Shown here piece after piece: positions 39,261 to 49,298 of a stretch of 64,000 nt of DNA. The notes beneath the pieces were generated by a model. It had not been told where the DNA came from. It searched no databases and saw only the letters and a list, made by a program, of their open reading frames with translations. The DNA is from Terribacillus aidingensis (lineage in GTDB: Bacteria; Bacillota; Bacilli; Bacillales; Amphibacillaceae): contig NZ_OBEK01000004.1 in the NCBI RefSeq assembly GCF_900215625.1, positions 185,593-249,592 on the forward strand. The letters run 5' to 3'. The number at the start of each line of letters is the position of its first letter. Position 1 is the first letter of the stretch. The position numbers and the translations under genes were made by a program.

Positions 39261-39563
39261 TTATCCGCCAAAAGATTTGGATCCGCTGCCAAAGCCTTTG
39301 CTAGCTTTGGTGCTGGACGTGCTCTTCTTAATGGCACTTTTCAAACTGCTGTTATTCTTATAGAAGGCACCATTATAAAAGTAATGATTGTAATAAGAAG
39401 AGCTCGAATCCTCGCATTCCCACGCGTCTCCTTCCTGCTCCCATTCTTCGCAGTCTGTGTCCTTAGGAGCAGAACTGGCTTTCGTCGAGTTTGAACATCC
39501 TGTCATACCTGCGATAAGCGCGACTGCAGAGATACCAGTAATCCATTTCGTTGATTTACTCAA
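39261..39563 (-). CDS. Small lipoprotein, YgiB/YjfM (DUF1190)-like
   Basis: A 100-residue lipoprotein from a TTG at 39563, with AAAGGATG eight bases upstream. The signal peptide (WITGISAVALIAGMTGC, cysteine near 22) is followed by an acidic, cysteine-containing segment (DTDCEEWEQEGDAWECEDSS). The rest is a tyrosine- and serine-rich tail ending GSGSKSFGG. The tail and the DUF350 neighbour match the YgiB/YjfM type. A longer form starting at 39632 has no ribosome site and would mask the signal peptide. Confidence 0.65.
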   Translation of the reverse strand: MSKSTKWITGISAVALIAGMTGCSNSTKASSAPKDTDCEEWEQEGDAWECEDSSSSYYNHYFYNGAFYKNNSSLKSAIKKSTSSTKASKGFGSGSKSFGG

Positions 39564-39804
39564 GAGCGATTCATCCTTTACGTTAAGTTGTGCAGAGAGC
39601 GACAGCCAATGATATATATGTATATTGTCCATCGTTTATACAAAAAGCAGAGAATCTTATTCATTACATCCTCAGTAACTTTTATACGGTTCCGGAAAAG
39701 ATTGGTTTCGCTTTTTTGAAAAGTATCATATTCGTTCTTAAATGGATGCATGTATTCATTGCTGGGCTTCATACTACCTGTAAGAACAGCTAGGAGTGTG
39801 GAGT

Positions 39805-40851
39805 ATGAATGAAAAAGTTGCGAAACAAAAAGAGAACATAACCAAATTGAAGAACTTAAAAGATCAAGTAATTGTCATAACCGGCGCATCCAGCGGCATT
39901 GGATTGGTTACCGCTCGTATGGCAGCAGCAGCAGGCGCCAAAGTTGTTTTAGCGGCGAGGAATGAAGAGGCGCTGCGTGAATTGACAGAAGAGCTGCGTC
40001 AGGCGGGTCATGAAGCTGTTTATGTGAAAGCAGATGTTGGTCTGGAAGAAGACGTTACAAGAATAGCGGAAACAGCCATAAAGGAATTCGGGCGTTTTGA
40101 TACATGGGTGAATAATGCTGGTGTAGCTATTTACGGTCATGCAATGGATGTTAGTGATCAGGATATGAAACGATTGTTTGCGACGAATTATTGGGGCGTT
40201 GTTTATGGATCAAGAGCAGCGGTGCGCCACTATCTGGAGCGAGGGGATATGGGAGCATTAATTAACATAGGCAGTATCTTTGGTGACCGGGGAACCCTTG
40301 TCCAATCTACTTACGCACCTTCCAAATTTGCTGTTCATGGCTGGACAGAAAGCTTACGTATGGAGTGTGAACGGGACCGGGTGCCTGTTTCTATTACGTT
40401 AATTCATCCTGGCAGAGTAGATACACCTTATAACGAACACGCCCGCAGTTACGAGGAATATATGCCAGTTCATAAAGGGATGATTTACCCTCCAGAAGCA
40501 GTAGCAGAGGCGATTTTGTATGCAGCAGCCAACCCAAAACGAGATATTTACGTCGGATCACAAGCGAAAATCCTGCAGTTCCTAGGTTCGAACTTCCCGC
40601 GTTTCACAGATAAGATATGGGAAGCTGTATTTCCTCCAACGCAATATGATAAAAATAGGCACGCAAACCCGCCGGAAGAAAGCAATTTGTATCATGCTGG
40701 TTATGGCTTACACGAACGCGGAACGAACATTGGCTGGAAGCGAAAAAAGAGTATCTTCGTCAAAGCTGCCAAACATCCGGTTTTAACAAGAGTTATTGTA
40801 GCAAGTGCTGGTGCGTGGGCCTTGGCGAAGATGATGGGAAAAAATGATTGA
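39805..40851 (+). CDS. SDR family oxidoreductase
   Basis: A 348-residue short-chain dehydrogenase with the cofactor motif TGASSGIG (residues 26-33), NNAG near 103-106 and the catalytic Ser157, Tyr170 and Lys174 (STYAPSKFAVHGW). The arginine pattern after strand 2 (LAARNEEAL) suggests NADP. About 90 residues follow the core, ending in a hydrophobic stretch with a basic flank (VLTRVIVASAGAWALAKMM). This could tether it to the membrane, as in other long SDRs annotated alongside sterol or lipid enzymes. The ATG at 39805 follows AGGAGTG. Confidence 0.88.
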   Translation: MNEKVAKQKENITKLKNLKDQVIVITGASSGIGLVTARMAAAAGAKVVLAARNEEALRELTEELRQAGHEAVYVKADVGLEEDVTRIAETAIKEFGRFDTWVNNAGVAIYGHAMDVSDQDMKRLFATNYWGVVYGSRAAVRHYLERGDMGALINIGSIFGDRGTLVQSTYAPSKFAVHGWTESLRMECERDRVPVSITLIHPGRVDTPYNEHARSYEEYMPVHKGMIYPPEAVAEAILYAAANPKRDIYVGSQAKILQFLGSNFPRFTDKIWEAVFPPTQYDKNRHANPPEESNLYHAGYGLHERGTNIGWKRKKSIFVKAAKHPVLTRVIVASAGAWALAKMMGKND

Positions 40852-40929
40852 AGTACGCTTAAAGCAGAACGAGAATATAATCACTTTAGGAGTACTATCT
40901 GCCTAGATATAAAAAATTATCGAAAAATC

Positions 40930-40958
40930 TTGTAATCCATCCTAATTAGCTCTATAAT
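40930..40958 (+). promoter_or_regulatory. Sigma-A type promoter of sstT
   Basis: TTGTAA and TATAAT are separated by exactly 17 bases. The predicted transcript start near 40965 leaves a leader of about 90 bases before sstT. Confidence 0.75.
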
Positions 40959-40988
40959 TGTTCTTATTATAAAGACAGTTGTCTTTTT

Positions 40989-41018
40989 AGAGAGGACATA
41001 TCACTGTTCTCTCTTTTA
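40989..41018 (+). promoter_or_regulatory. Leader hairpin with T run (possible attenuator) of sstT
   Basis: AGAGAGGACA and TGTTCTCTCT pair with one G-T pair around a short loop, followed by TTTT. It lies within the 5' leader, between the promoter and the sstT ribosome site. A shorter palindrome (AAAGACAGTTGTCTTT, 40971-40986) just upstream could compete with it. Premature termination control is plausible, but no anti-terminator or ligand site is identified. Confidence 0.5.
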
Positions 41019-41052
41019 GCAGCTAGTGTGGACATTAGAGTGGGGGTATTCG

Positions 41053-42300
41053 ATGAGAAACATGTTAAAGCAGTGGAATCGGATAAGTTTAGTGCAGCAA
41101 ATTATTATAGGTCTTATTATTGGTATCATTTTTGCACTGACGATTCCGAATGCAGGAACACCTATTACGATATTTGGAACGCTGTTTGTCGGCGCATTAA
41201 AGGCGATTGCGCCGTTGCTCGTCTTTTTCTTGGTCGTGTCAGCTGTATCGCAGCATAAAAAAGGACAGCAGACGAATATGAAGTCGGTTATTGGTCTGTA
41301 TCTTCTTGCTACCTTTGCTGCAGCGCTTGTGGCTGTAGTGGCAAGCTTTCTATTCCCGGTCACTTTATCACTTGCGGATCGTCCGGAAGATGTAGCAGCA
41401 GCTCCTGGTGGTCTGGGAGAAGTAATGCAAACCTTGTTACTCAATATTGTTGATAACCCAGTAAGTGCGCTTGTAAATTCCAACTTCATCGGTATCCTGG
41501 CCTGGGCGGTGCTTTTTGGTATTGCACTGCGAAATGCGCCAGATACGACGAAAACTATGATTTCGAATGTCTCAGAGGCCATTTCTAAGGTCATCACTTG
41601 GATCATTAAGTTTGCACCATTGGGTATTATGGGGCTCGTATATCAGTCCATATCAGAGAACGGCTTGTCATCGCTAGCGAGCTATGGTCAAGTACTAGCT
41701 GTGCTGCTCGGAAGCATGGTATTCGTAGCGCTAGTTGTCAATCCGCTGATTGTTTTTCTATCCATCAAACAAAATCCATATCCACTTGTTTTTACTTGTA
41801 TTAAAGAAAGCGGCGTTACAGCCTTCTTTACACGCAGCTCGGCAGCTAATATTCCCGTGAATATGAAGCTGAGTGAAAAGCTGGGATTGAATAAAGATAG
41901 CTATTCCGTATCCATTCCTTTAGGTGCAACAATTAATATGGCCGGTGCTGCCATTACTATTACGGTATTGACGTTGGCTGCTGTTCATACGCTCAACATA
42001 GAAGTGAATTTTGTTACTGCAATTCTTCTAAGTGTATTAGCTGCTGTCAGTGCATGTGGTGCATCAGGCGTAGCCGGCGGGTCATTGCTGTTAATTCCAT
42101 TAGCAAGCAGCCTGTTCGGTATTCCGGCCGAAGTTGCCATGCAAGTAGTTGGTGTCGGCTTCATAATCGGCGTTGTACAGGATTCTACCGAAACGGCACT
42201 TAACTCTTCCACGGATGTCCTATTTACAGCAACAGCTGAATATAGAGAGAAACGAAAAGCGGGAAAAAAGATAGCGAGGACGTCAAATAAAACAGCATAA
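41053..42300 (+). CDS. sstT: Serine/threonine:Na+ symporter SstT
   Basis: SstT imports serine and threonine with sodium. The 415-residue dicarboxylate/amino acid:cation symporter-type protein starts [20 protein letters not shown] and contains TFFKSAL-equivalent [29 protein letters not shown], the substrate site segment [12 protein letters not shown], the HP2-like [19 protein letters not shown] and the C-terminal [17 protein letters not shown]. Its length is usual. The ATG at 41053 follows GGGGG with a six-base gap; an upstream GTG at 41026 is less likely. It stands alone with promoter, leader hairpin and terminator. Confidence 0.93.
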   Translation: MRNMLKQWNRISLVQQIIIGLIIGIIFALTIPNAGTPITIFGTLFVGALKAIAPLLVFFLVVSAVSQHKKGQQTNMKSVIGLYLLATFAAALVAVVASFLFPVTLSLADRPEDVAAAPGGLGEVMQTLLLNIVDNPVSALVNSNFIGILAWAVLFGIALRNAPDTTKTMISNVSEAISKVITWIIKFAPLGIMGLVYQSISENGLSSLASYGQVLAVLLGSMVFVALVVNPLIVFLSIKQNPYPLVFTCIKESGVTAFFTRSSAANIPVNMKLSEKLGLNKDSYSVSIPLGATINMAGAAITITVLTLAAVHTLNIEVNFVTAILLSVLAAVSACGASGVAGGSLLLIPLASSLFGIPAEVAMQVVGVGFIIGVVQDSTETALNSSTDVLFTATAEYREKRKAGKKIARTSNKTA

Positions 42301-42305
42301 AAAGC

Positions 42306-42342
42306 AAAGACTGCATCTAGAATGGATGCAGTCTTTTTGTTT
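42306..42342 (+). terminator. Terminator after sstT
   Basis: AAAGACTGCATC and GATGCAGTCTTT pair around TAGAATG-type loop bases, followed by TTTTTGTTTT. Confidence 0.9.
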
Positions 42343-42350
42343 TATTAAAT

Positions 42351-42668
42351 TATGGTCAAGCAAGCTGTCTGATATTTGTATTATCCCTATTGATTTTATC
42401 TGGATGCGCTCAGGGAAGCTGCGATGATGAGCTGGACACTGTGTTTGCTCAGGAAAAAGCTTATCTTAAAGAAAGCAGCTCTTTCGAACTTAATAATATC
42501 GACTTCGAAGCAACCGTTAATAAAGGCGGTAAGTACATTTCAGTCGAGTACGAATCTGGTATAGGCTTGTACGTTAAAAGCTCAGACGGAGAATATTAGC
42601 GTCAAACAAATTTGAATGGATTTGAAGGTCATGACCCAGTAATTACTAAAGCGGTGAATGTTGATTGA
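42351..42668 (+). pseudogene. Degraded small lipoprotein gene
   Basis: An ATG at 42351 (MVKQAV) is followed after one frame slip by FVLSLLILSGCAQGS, a clear lipoprotein signal and lipobox. It continues as CDDELDTVFAQEKAYLKESS through VEYESGIGLYVKSSDGEY to a TAG at 42597-42599. The same frame then continues (TNLNGFEGHDPVITKAVN) to another stop. The start slip and internal stop indicate a dead gene of unknown family. Confidence 0.6.
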
Positions 42669-42694
42669 GAAGGTAAATGAATAAAGAAAATAAA

Positions 42695-42731
42695 AGAAAC
42701 CACCAGGTCCCAAGCAGACTAGGTGGCTTTA
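42695..42731 (-). terminator. Probable terminator of the GntR operon
   Basis: On the minus strand, AAAGCCACCTAG pairs imperfectly with CCTGGTGGTTT and is followed by CTTTTATTTTC. It lies just past the 115-residue ORF. Confidence 0.6.
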
Positions 42732-42743
42732 TTGTGCGTGGAA

Positions 42744-43091
42744 TCAAGGTACACGCAGCATCTTTTTGAGCTCATCCCATGCACTTTTGCTATACGAATC
42801 TCCCAGCAGTTCTAATTTACAGTTAATCTCATAGCACTTTGCTAAGAGGGCAGGATGTAACTCGGTCGTATTGGCTGTGTTGTAGATAATGAGAAGGAAG
42901 TCGAGCGTTTCATTTAGCAGATAGGTTTCCTTTACATGCAGTAAAACGTCGAGAATATCCGGAATGCTATCAAATGCTTCTGAAGGAGAAAGTCTTGCAG
43001 CCAACGCGTCAAAGCAATCACTGAAATACCATTCGTTTTTGTCTAGCTCTGTTTCCCAGTTTTCGTAGGCTTTCCGCAAGCGATTTTTCAT
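42744..43091 (-). CDS. Hypothetical protein cotranscribed with the GntR regulator
   Basis: A 115-residue soluble, helix-rich protein (NRLRKAYENWETELDKNEWY, then LDVLLHVKETYLLNETLDFL) of a family I do not recognise. Its ATG begins one base after the stop codon of the GntR gene, so the two are translationally coupled. It may modulate the regulator or serve beta-glucoside metabolism; nothing in the sequence proves either. Confidence 0.65.
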   Translation of the reverse strand: MKNRLRKAYENWETELDKNEWYFSDCFDALAARLSPSEAFDSIPDILDVLLHVKETYLLNETLDFLLIIYNTANTTELHPALLAKCYEINCKLELLGDSYSKSAWDELKKMLRVP

Positions 43092-43092
43092 T

Positions 43093-43800
43093 TTACAGCG
43101 AATGTCCCGTAGATTGGAAAAAGAACTGTGATTGCTGGTAGTTATATGTCACCTTAGAAAAGTCGAATGGCACCCCATTATTCAGATAAAATATCGTCTC
43201 GACGAACAGCTTAGGATCACCTTTCTTTAGCTGCAATTGCTGTGCTTCTTCTTGGTTCAGTTTTTGAATGTGGAAATATAAATCAGAAAAGCCAATCTTG
43301 ACGCCTAATGCATTACTAATATAGTCGAAAATGGAACCAGTAGCTATTTCAGTGTTCAAATACGTAACAATAGACTTATTGTAATAAGATTCTTCTAAAC
43401 AAAGTGTCTGGCCGTTAATATAACGGATACGTCTTACGTAATAGACATCTTCTTTCGGATGAATTTTTAAATTAAAGGCAACATCTTCCGGAGGCTTGCG
43501 AATATCAAGCTCCATTACCTTGGCTGTAATATCAAATTCACTCAATTCGTCACTAAAGCCTTGGTTGGAGAAGCTGATATAGCCCTTGCGGTTTCGGCGG
43601 CGAACGAAGATGCCGCTGCCGCGCACTTGATAAACAAGACCTTTTCGCTCGAGCAGACTAAGTGCTTTAATGACCGTACTTTTACTCGTCTTGTATTTGG
43701 ACATAAATGTTTCCAGCACAGGCAATTTAGTGCCTTGTGGAAGATCGTCTTTTTCTATATCCTGTTGAATTTCACTTGCGATTTGCTGGTATTTGAGCAT
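43093..43800 (-). CDS. GntR family (HutC/TreR type) regulator of the beta-glucoside operon
   Basis: A 235-residue repressor with an N-terminal winged helix (LKYQQIASEIQQDIEKDDLP, KYKTSKSTVIKALSLLERKG, VYQVRGSGIFV). Its C-terminal UTRA effector domain (DVYYVRRIRYINGQTLCLEE, FDYISNALGVKIGF) in relatives binds a sugar phosphate. The ATG at 43800 has GAGGAA eight bases upstream; an ATG at 43872 would add a 24-residue leader. It is divergent from bglP, and a palindrome in the bglP promoter spacer fits its operator. I infer induction by a phospho-beta-glucoside. Confidence 0.85.
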   Translation of the reverse strand: MLKYQQIASEIQQDIEKDDLPQGTKLPVLETFMSKYKTSKSTVIKALSLLERKGLVYQVRGSGIFVRRRNRKGYISFSNQGFSDELSEFDITAKVMELDIRKPPEDVAFNLKIHPKEDVYYVRRIRYINGQTLCLEESYYNKSIVTYLNTEIATGSIFDYISNALGVKIGFSDLYFHIQKLNQEEAQQLQLKKGDPKLFVETIFYLNNGVPFDFSKVTYNYQQSQFFFQSTGHSL

Positions 43801-43903
43801 CGTTACATTCCTCATTTGTTTAGATAGAGCGATTTTAGCACAGCAGCGTGTTAACGGAAACCCTCTTTTCAAATTATTCTTTATTAATAAAATTAGTTTA
43901 TAC

Positions 43904-43946
43904 TTGATAAATTATAACGGTATAATTATAATGTAAGCGTATACTA
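43904..43946 (+). promoter_or_regulatory. bgl promoter with overlapping GntR operator and cre-like site
   Basis: TTGATA (43904-43909) and TATAAT (43927-43932) are 17 bases apart. AATTATAACGGTATAATT at 43910-43927 fills the spacer and is a near-perfect palindrome, well placed for repression. ATGTAAGCGTATACTA at 43931-43946 matches the CcpA cre consensus WTGNNARCGNWWWCAW except at one base and covers the transcript start, so glucose repression is expected. Confidence 0.65.
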
Positions 43947-43966
43947 AATGGATAAGGGGTGTTAAT

Positions 43967-45880
43967 ATGGCTGAGAAGGTAAGAGATTATTCAAAACTTG
44001 CTCGTGATATATCAGAAGCGGTTGGCGGCGAAGATAATATCGTCAGTGCCACCCGCTGTGCAACACGCTTGCGTTTAGTACTAAAAAATTCCACTCCGGC
44101 TGCGAAACAAGAGGTGAACAGCCTGCCAGGTGTTATTACAGTAGTTGAAAATGGCGGGCAGTTCCAAGTTGTTATTGGACAGCATGTTGGAGAAGTGTAC
44201 GAAGAGTTTGTCAAACTGGTGAATGTAGATACAGAGAATGAAGACCATGAAAATAAAGGTTCGATATTGAACCGGGTGATTGCAACCATGTCAGCAGTTT
44301 TTGCACCATTCATCTATATACTTGCTGCTGCTGGTATATTGCAAGGTGTACTGATTTTGCTAAAAATGCTATTTTCAAACTTTGAGAATACAAGTACGTT
44401 TGCGGTCTTGGATTTTATGTCTTGGGCACCGTTCACTTTCCTGCCTATTTTCATCGCCATTACGGCATCCAAGCATTTTAAGACAAACACGTTTATCGCT
44501 GTAGCAGCCACAGCGGCTCTTGTTAGTCCGGAGTGGACGGCGATGGCTGAGAGTATTGGTAATGGCAGCAGCATGAATTTCTTAGGGCTGCCACTTACAG
44601 AGACAACGTATACATCATCTGTTTTACCACCTTTATTTCTAGTGTGGATTCTCTCTTACTTGGAACGCTTTTTAAACAAGATTATTCACGAAGTTGTCCG
44701 TCCTATCTTTGTGCCATTTCTAAGTATCTTAATTATCGTTCCGTTAACATTAGTCATTATTGGACCGATTACAACACTTGGTGCGAATGGAATTGCAAAC
44801 GGATACAATGTACTGGCTGATAATGTACCATGGCTCGCAGCAGCTATTATCGGTGCCTTTTGGCAGGTAATTGTTATCTTTGGTGTTCATTGGGGTATTA
44901 CGCCGCTTTCTCTAGCAAACTACGAACAATATGGTATGGACTCCTTCCAGGCATACCAAACGATTGCGGTAATCGCACAAATTGGAGCGGTTGTCGGTGT
45001 AATTATTAAAGCAAGAAGCAAGGAAACAAAGAGAATAGGTATTTCCGCTGGTACGACTGGATTATTTGGTATTACGGAGCCAGCTATTTATGGGGTAACA
45101 TTGCGCTTTAAGAAGCCATTTATTATCGGTTGTATTTCGGGTGCTATCGGCGCAATTACGGCAAGCTTTTTTAATCCATATTACTTCGCTTATGCTGGAT
45201 TACCGGGTCCGCTGACAATTGTAAACGGTATCAACGCTGACTATCCTACAAGCGTATGGGGCATCTTAATCGGTTCTGTCATTGCTACTGTGCTGCCAAT
45301 CATTTTGATTCAGATCTTTGGATTTGGTGAAGACACAGCAAAACAAGCTGATGAAGACTTGGCAAAAGGGAAAGATGCAGTCACTACGGAAGACAGCAAA
45401 GCAGAGGCATCTGCTGCACAACTTAGTGAAGACACGATTCACGCGCCATTGAGCGGAAAACTGATGGCGCTGGAGGAAGTACCCGATGAGGTATTCAGCT
45501 CAGGAGCAATGGGAACAGGTCTGGCAATCGAGCCGAATGAGAACAAGGTTTACGCCCCGTTTGATGGGAAAGTTGTCATGATTGCACCGACGAAACATGC
45601 GATTGGTCTGCAGTCAGAAACTGGCGTAGAGGTATTAATCCATGTTGGTCTTGATACAGTCAAACTGGATGGGGAGCCTTTTACGCTTCGTGTGAAAGAA
45701 GGAGACAGTGTCAAACAAGGGGATGTTATCAATGAATTTGATGCAGAAGCCATTAAGTCCGCGGGCGTACAAACGATTACCCCAATTATTGTAACGAATC
45801 CAGCTGACTATACGGAAATTACGATTGATGAAACAGAGATGACAGAACACGGTAATTACTTAATGACAGCTATTAAATAG
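43967..45880 (+). CDS. bglP: PTS beta-glucoside transporter subunit IIBCA
   Basis: This enzyme II imports and phosphorylates beta-glucosides such as salicin or arbutin. The 637-residue product has domains in the order B-C-A: IIB with the phosphocysteine in SATRCATRLR (near residue 31), a ten-helix IIC (VIATMSAVFAPFIYILAAAG, FGVHWGITPLSLANYEQYGM, ITEPAIYGVTLRFKKPF) and IIA with the phosphohistidine in VEVLIHVGLDTVKLDG. AAGGGGTG precedes the ATG. The 6-phospho-beta-glucosidase follows after 12 bases. Specificity among beta-glucosides cannot be fixed. Confidence 0.93.
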   Translation: MAEKVRDYSKLARDISEAVGGEDNIVSATRCATRLRLVLKNSTPAAKQEVNSLPGVITVVENGGQFQVVIGQHVGEVYEEFVKLVNVDTENEDHENKGSILNRVIATMSAVFAPFIYILAAAGILQGVLILLKMLFSNFENTSTFAVLDFMSWAPFTFLPIFIAITASKHFKTNTFIAVAATAALVSPEWTAMAESIGNGSSMNFLGLPLTETTYTSSVLPPLFLVWILSYLERFLNKIIHEVVRPIFVPFLSILIIVPLTLVIIGPITTLGANGIANGYNVLADNVPWLAAAIIGAFWQVIVIFGVHWGITPLSLANYEQYGMDSFQAYQTIAVIAQIGAVVGVIIKARSKETKRIGISAGTTGLFGITEPAIYGVTLRFKKPFIIGCISGAIGAITASFFNPYYFAYAGLPGPLTIVNGINADYPTSVWGILIGSVIATVLPIILIQIFGFGEDTAKQADEDLAKGKDAVTTEDSKAEASAAQLSEDTIHAPLSGKLMALEEVPDEVFSSGAMGTGLAIEPNENKVYAPFDGKVVMIAPTKHAIGLQSETGVEVLIHVGLDTVKLDGEPFTLRVKEGDSVKQGDVINEFDAEAIKSAGVQTITPIIVTNPADYTEITIDETEMTEHGNYLMTAIK

Positions 45881-47332
<1,452 letters not shown>

Positions 47333-47335
47333 TTT

Positions 47336-47376
47336 AGAAGACCTTGAAAGGGACATTCCTTTCAAGGTCTTCTTAA
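47336..47376 (+). terminator. Terminator of the bgl operon
   Basis: AGAAGACCTTGAAAGG and CCTTTCAAGGTCTTCT pair perfectly around GACATT. The T tract is short. Confidence 0.85.
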
Positions 47377-47401
47377 TGGATGAGGAGAGTAGCAATATAA
47401 A

Positions 47402-47566
47402 CTAAGGAAATATCTGTAATAAGATTAAGCTCAATAGAAGAAACAACGATACGTAGCCGCCAAATTTCTGGTGTTTTTTTAGCTTGTCCCTTTGCTCAAT
47501 GAGCGCGAATAGTTGTAAAACGAAAAAAAATGCACAAATCAAACTTAGCCAATATTCAAGTGACAT
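47402..47566 (-). CDS. Small two-helix membrane protein
   Basis: A 54-residue protein starting MSLEYWLSLICAFFFVLQL, then a charged turn (EQRDKLKKHQKFGG) and a second helix (YVSLFLLLSLILLQIF). TAGGAGCG precedes the ATG at 47566 by six bases. A longer form from 47674 has no ribosome site. Function unknown. Confidence 0.6.
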   Translation of the reverse strand: MSLEYWLSLICAFFFVLQLFALIEQRDKLKKHQKFGGYVSLFLLLSLILLQIFP

Positions 47567-47630
47567 ACCGCACGCTCCTATATAAGTGCTATTTATGCAC
47601 ATCATACCAGAATTCCGCGTGCACTGCTTT

Positions 47631-48401
47631 CTATTTAACCGCCTTCCAAATCGTCCATCTATCTCTTTCCACAATATCCCTTTCTATTGTGATACAATCG
47701 TCAATATACAAAATCAACTCTTCAAGTTCGTCATCCTTTAACGCATGCAGGATGCTCCTCCCCCGTCTGGCACGAAGGTCGGCCAGCAGTTTTTCTTTCG
47801 TTTCATGTACGTGACGAACTTCCCATAAACTGTGTTGTTCTAATGTGTGAAATCCGCAATCTTTCAAGTTCTCTAATACGTGTTCAGCAGTATGCCTTCT
47901 GCTAATTTCTATCTCCGCAAGCTTCGGAAAACAGGTGAAGAAATAGCCTCTTATGTGTTCGGTACTGCCAGGCAGAAGACAATCTTCAGGTGTTCGATCC
48001 TGAATCAAAAGCGTACCGCCAGGATGTAGCAGCCGATATGCTTCCGAGAAACACGGCTGCAAGTTTGGCAGGTGATGAATCAAGGCGCGTTCCAGAATTA
48101 GATCACAGCTAGCGGTTTTCAAACCAGTTGCCAGAGCGTCTCCTTTATGGAATCGAACGCCTTGTTCCTCCTGACAACTTTCAGCTGCTGCCTCGAGTAT
48201 GACAGCTGAAGAATCTACACCTGTGATCTGCGGAATTCCTAGCTCTGCTAGTGCCTTTGTATATATACCGCCGCCGCAGCCAATATCGACTGCATGGTTT
48301 ATTTGCTGATAAGGCACGGTTTCTCTTATAAAGTCCATCCAAGCAGGAGCAGCTTGTCTGGATGAGTAGGTGTATTTATTTTGCTGCGCTTTGAAATCCA
48401 T
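47631..48401 (-). CDS. Class I SAM-dependent methyltransferase
   Basis: A 256-residue methyltransferase of the Methyltransf_11/25 type. Motif I is VDIGCGGGIYTKALAELG, followed by the acidic motif ITGVDSS, a motif II region (SCDLILERALIHHLPNL) and HPGGTLLIQDRTPED. The first third resembles UbiE/small-molecule methyltransferases. No biosynthetic partner is adjacent. The following upstream gene is a membrane protein 97 bases away. The substrate is unknown. Confidence 0.82.
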   Translation of the reverse strand: MDFKAQQNKYTYSSRQAAPAWMDFIRETVPYQQINHAVDIGCGGGIYTKALAELGIPQITGVDSSAVILEAAAESCQEEQGVRFHKGDALATGLKTASCDLILERALIHHLPNLQPCFSEAYRLLHPGGTLLIQDRTPEDCLLPGSTEHIRGYFFTCFPKLAEIEISRRHTAEHVLENLKDCGFHTLEQHSLWEVRHVHETKEKLLADLRARRGRSILHALKDDELEELILYIDDCITIERDIVERDRWTIWKAVK

Positions 48402-48497
48402 CGACTATCTCCTTTGTTGGTTTATGGTATATAATTTCCATAAAAGTGATAGCTTGTCCTGCAAAATAAATCGAAAAGACTATCAGCCAGCTCTGTC

Positions 48498-48899
48498 TCA
48501 AAAATGATAACCATACGTGTAAGAGAACAACCAATAACAAACCGCCAGGAGTGCGGCGAGTGGAAAAATAACGCCTAAAATGTTCGATCGTTTCCACGGG
48601 CCTTTTGGGTCTGTATAGCCTTTGTAAAGCAGATAAATCAGCAACCCTATTATCGGTACAAATAGTAAATGACGGATATCCGCGATCCATTCATTATTTA
48701 CGAGCCAGTAAGCATTTGGCATCTGTGCAGCATCTTCAAATTTGTTATCAATACGTTTCTTGATGATAACAAATAAAATACTAAGCGCCAGATAGTAGAC
48801 GACAAATAAACCTTTAACAGGTTTAGTCAAGTAGCGGGTGAAAAGAATGACCGCTAAAAACAAGATAATCAGAATAGCAAACAGGATGTATTCTCGCAT
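48498..48899 (-). CDS. Four-helix membrane protein of the duplicated host locus
   Basis: A 133-residue hydrophobic protein (EYILFAILIILFLAVILFTR, FVVYYLALSILFVII, LLFVPIIGLLIYLLY, LGVIFPLAALLAVCYWLF). No family is recognised. It is divergent from the AAA ATPase gene at 48957 with 57 bases between starts. Its N-terminal 52 codons and the ATPase start are duplicated at 62354-62910, where the membrane gene is truncated. Confidence 0.7.
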   Translation of the reverse strand: MREYILFAILIILFLAVILFTRYLTKPVKGLFVVYYLALSILFVIIKKRIDNKFEDAAQMPNAYWLVNNEWIADIRHLLFVPIIGLLIYLLYKGYTDPKGPWKRSNILGVIFPLAALLAVCYWLFSYTYGYHF

Positions 48900-49298
48900 G
48901 ACTCTATTCTCCTTTCTAGGAATAAAACTTTTGGCTATGAAGATAGGTGGAATTGTATGAAATTAGATGAGATGAATCAGTATGTGAGACAAATGAGTGT
49001 AAAAGAAAAATCCCTACTGCCTAATCATTTCCCGTTCACACTGCCGATAATCCAAAAACTAGGCAAACTCTGGTTTCATCCTAATGTAACTTATATCATT
49101 GGAGAAAACGGGATGGGAAAATCGACGCTGCTTGAAGCGCTGGCTGTTGCGCTTGGATTTAACCCAGAAGGCGGGTCAAAGAATTTCTCGTTTTCGAGTT
49201 ATGCCTCGCATTCTTGTTTACATGAATTTATGCAAATTGTCCGCGGTAGTAACCGACCTCGTAATGGTTACTTTTTCCGAGCAGAGACGTTTTATAAC
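48742..49298 (+). repeat. 557-bp direct repeat, left arm
   Basis: This segment covers the 5' part of the membrane protein gene and the first 114 codons of the AAA ATPase. It recurs at 62354-62910 in the same orientation with scattered substitutions and small indels. The two arms bound the AT-rich island. Identity stops abruptly at TTTATAAC in both copies. Confidence 0.92.

Noticed and set aside
48376-48690. Minus-strand 104-codon ORF overlapping the methyltransferase and membrane protein genes
   Set aside because: It overlaps two better supported genes in other frames and includes their intergenic ribosome-site region.
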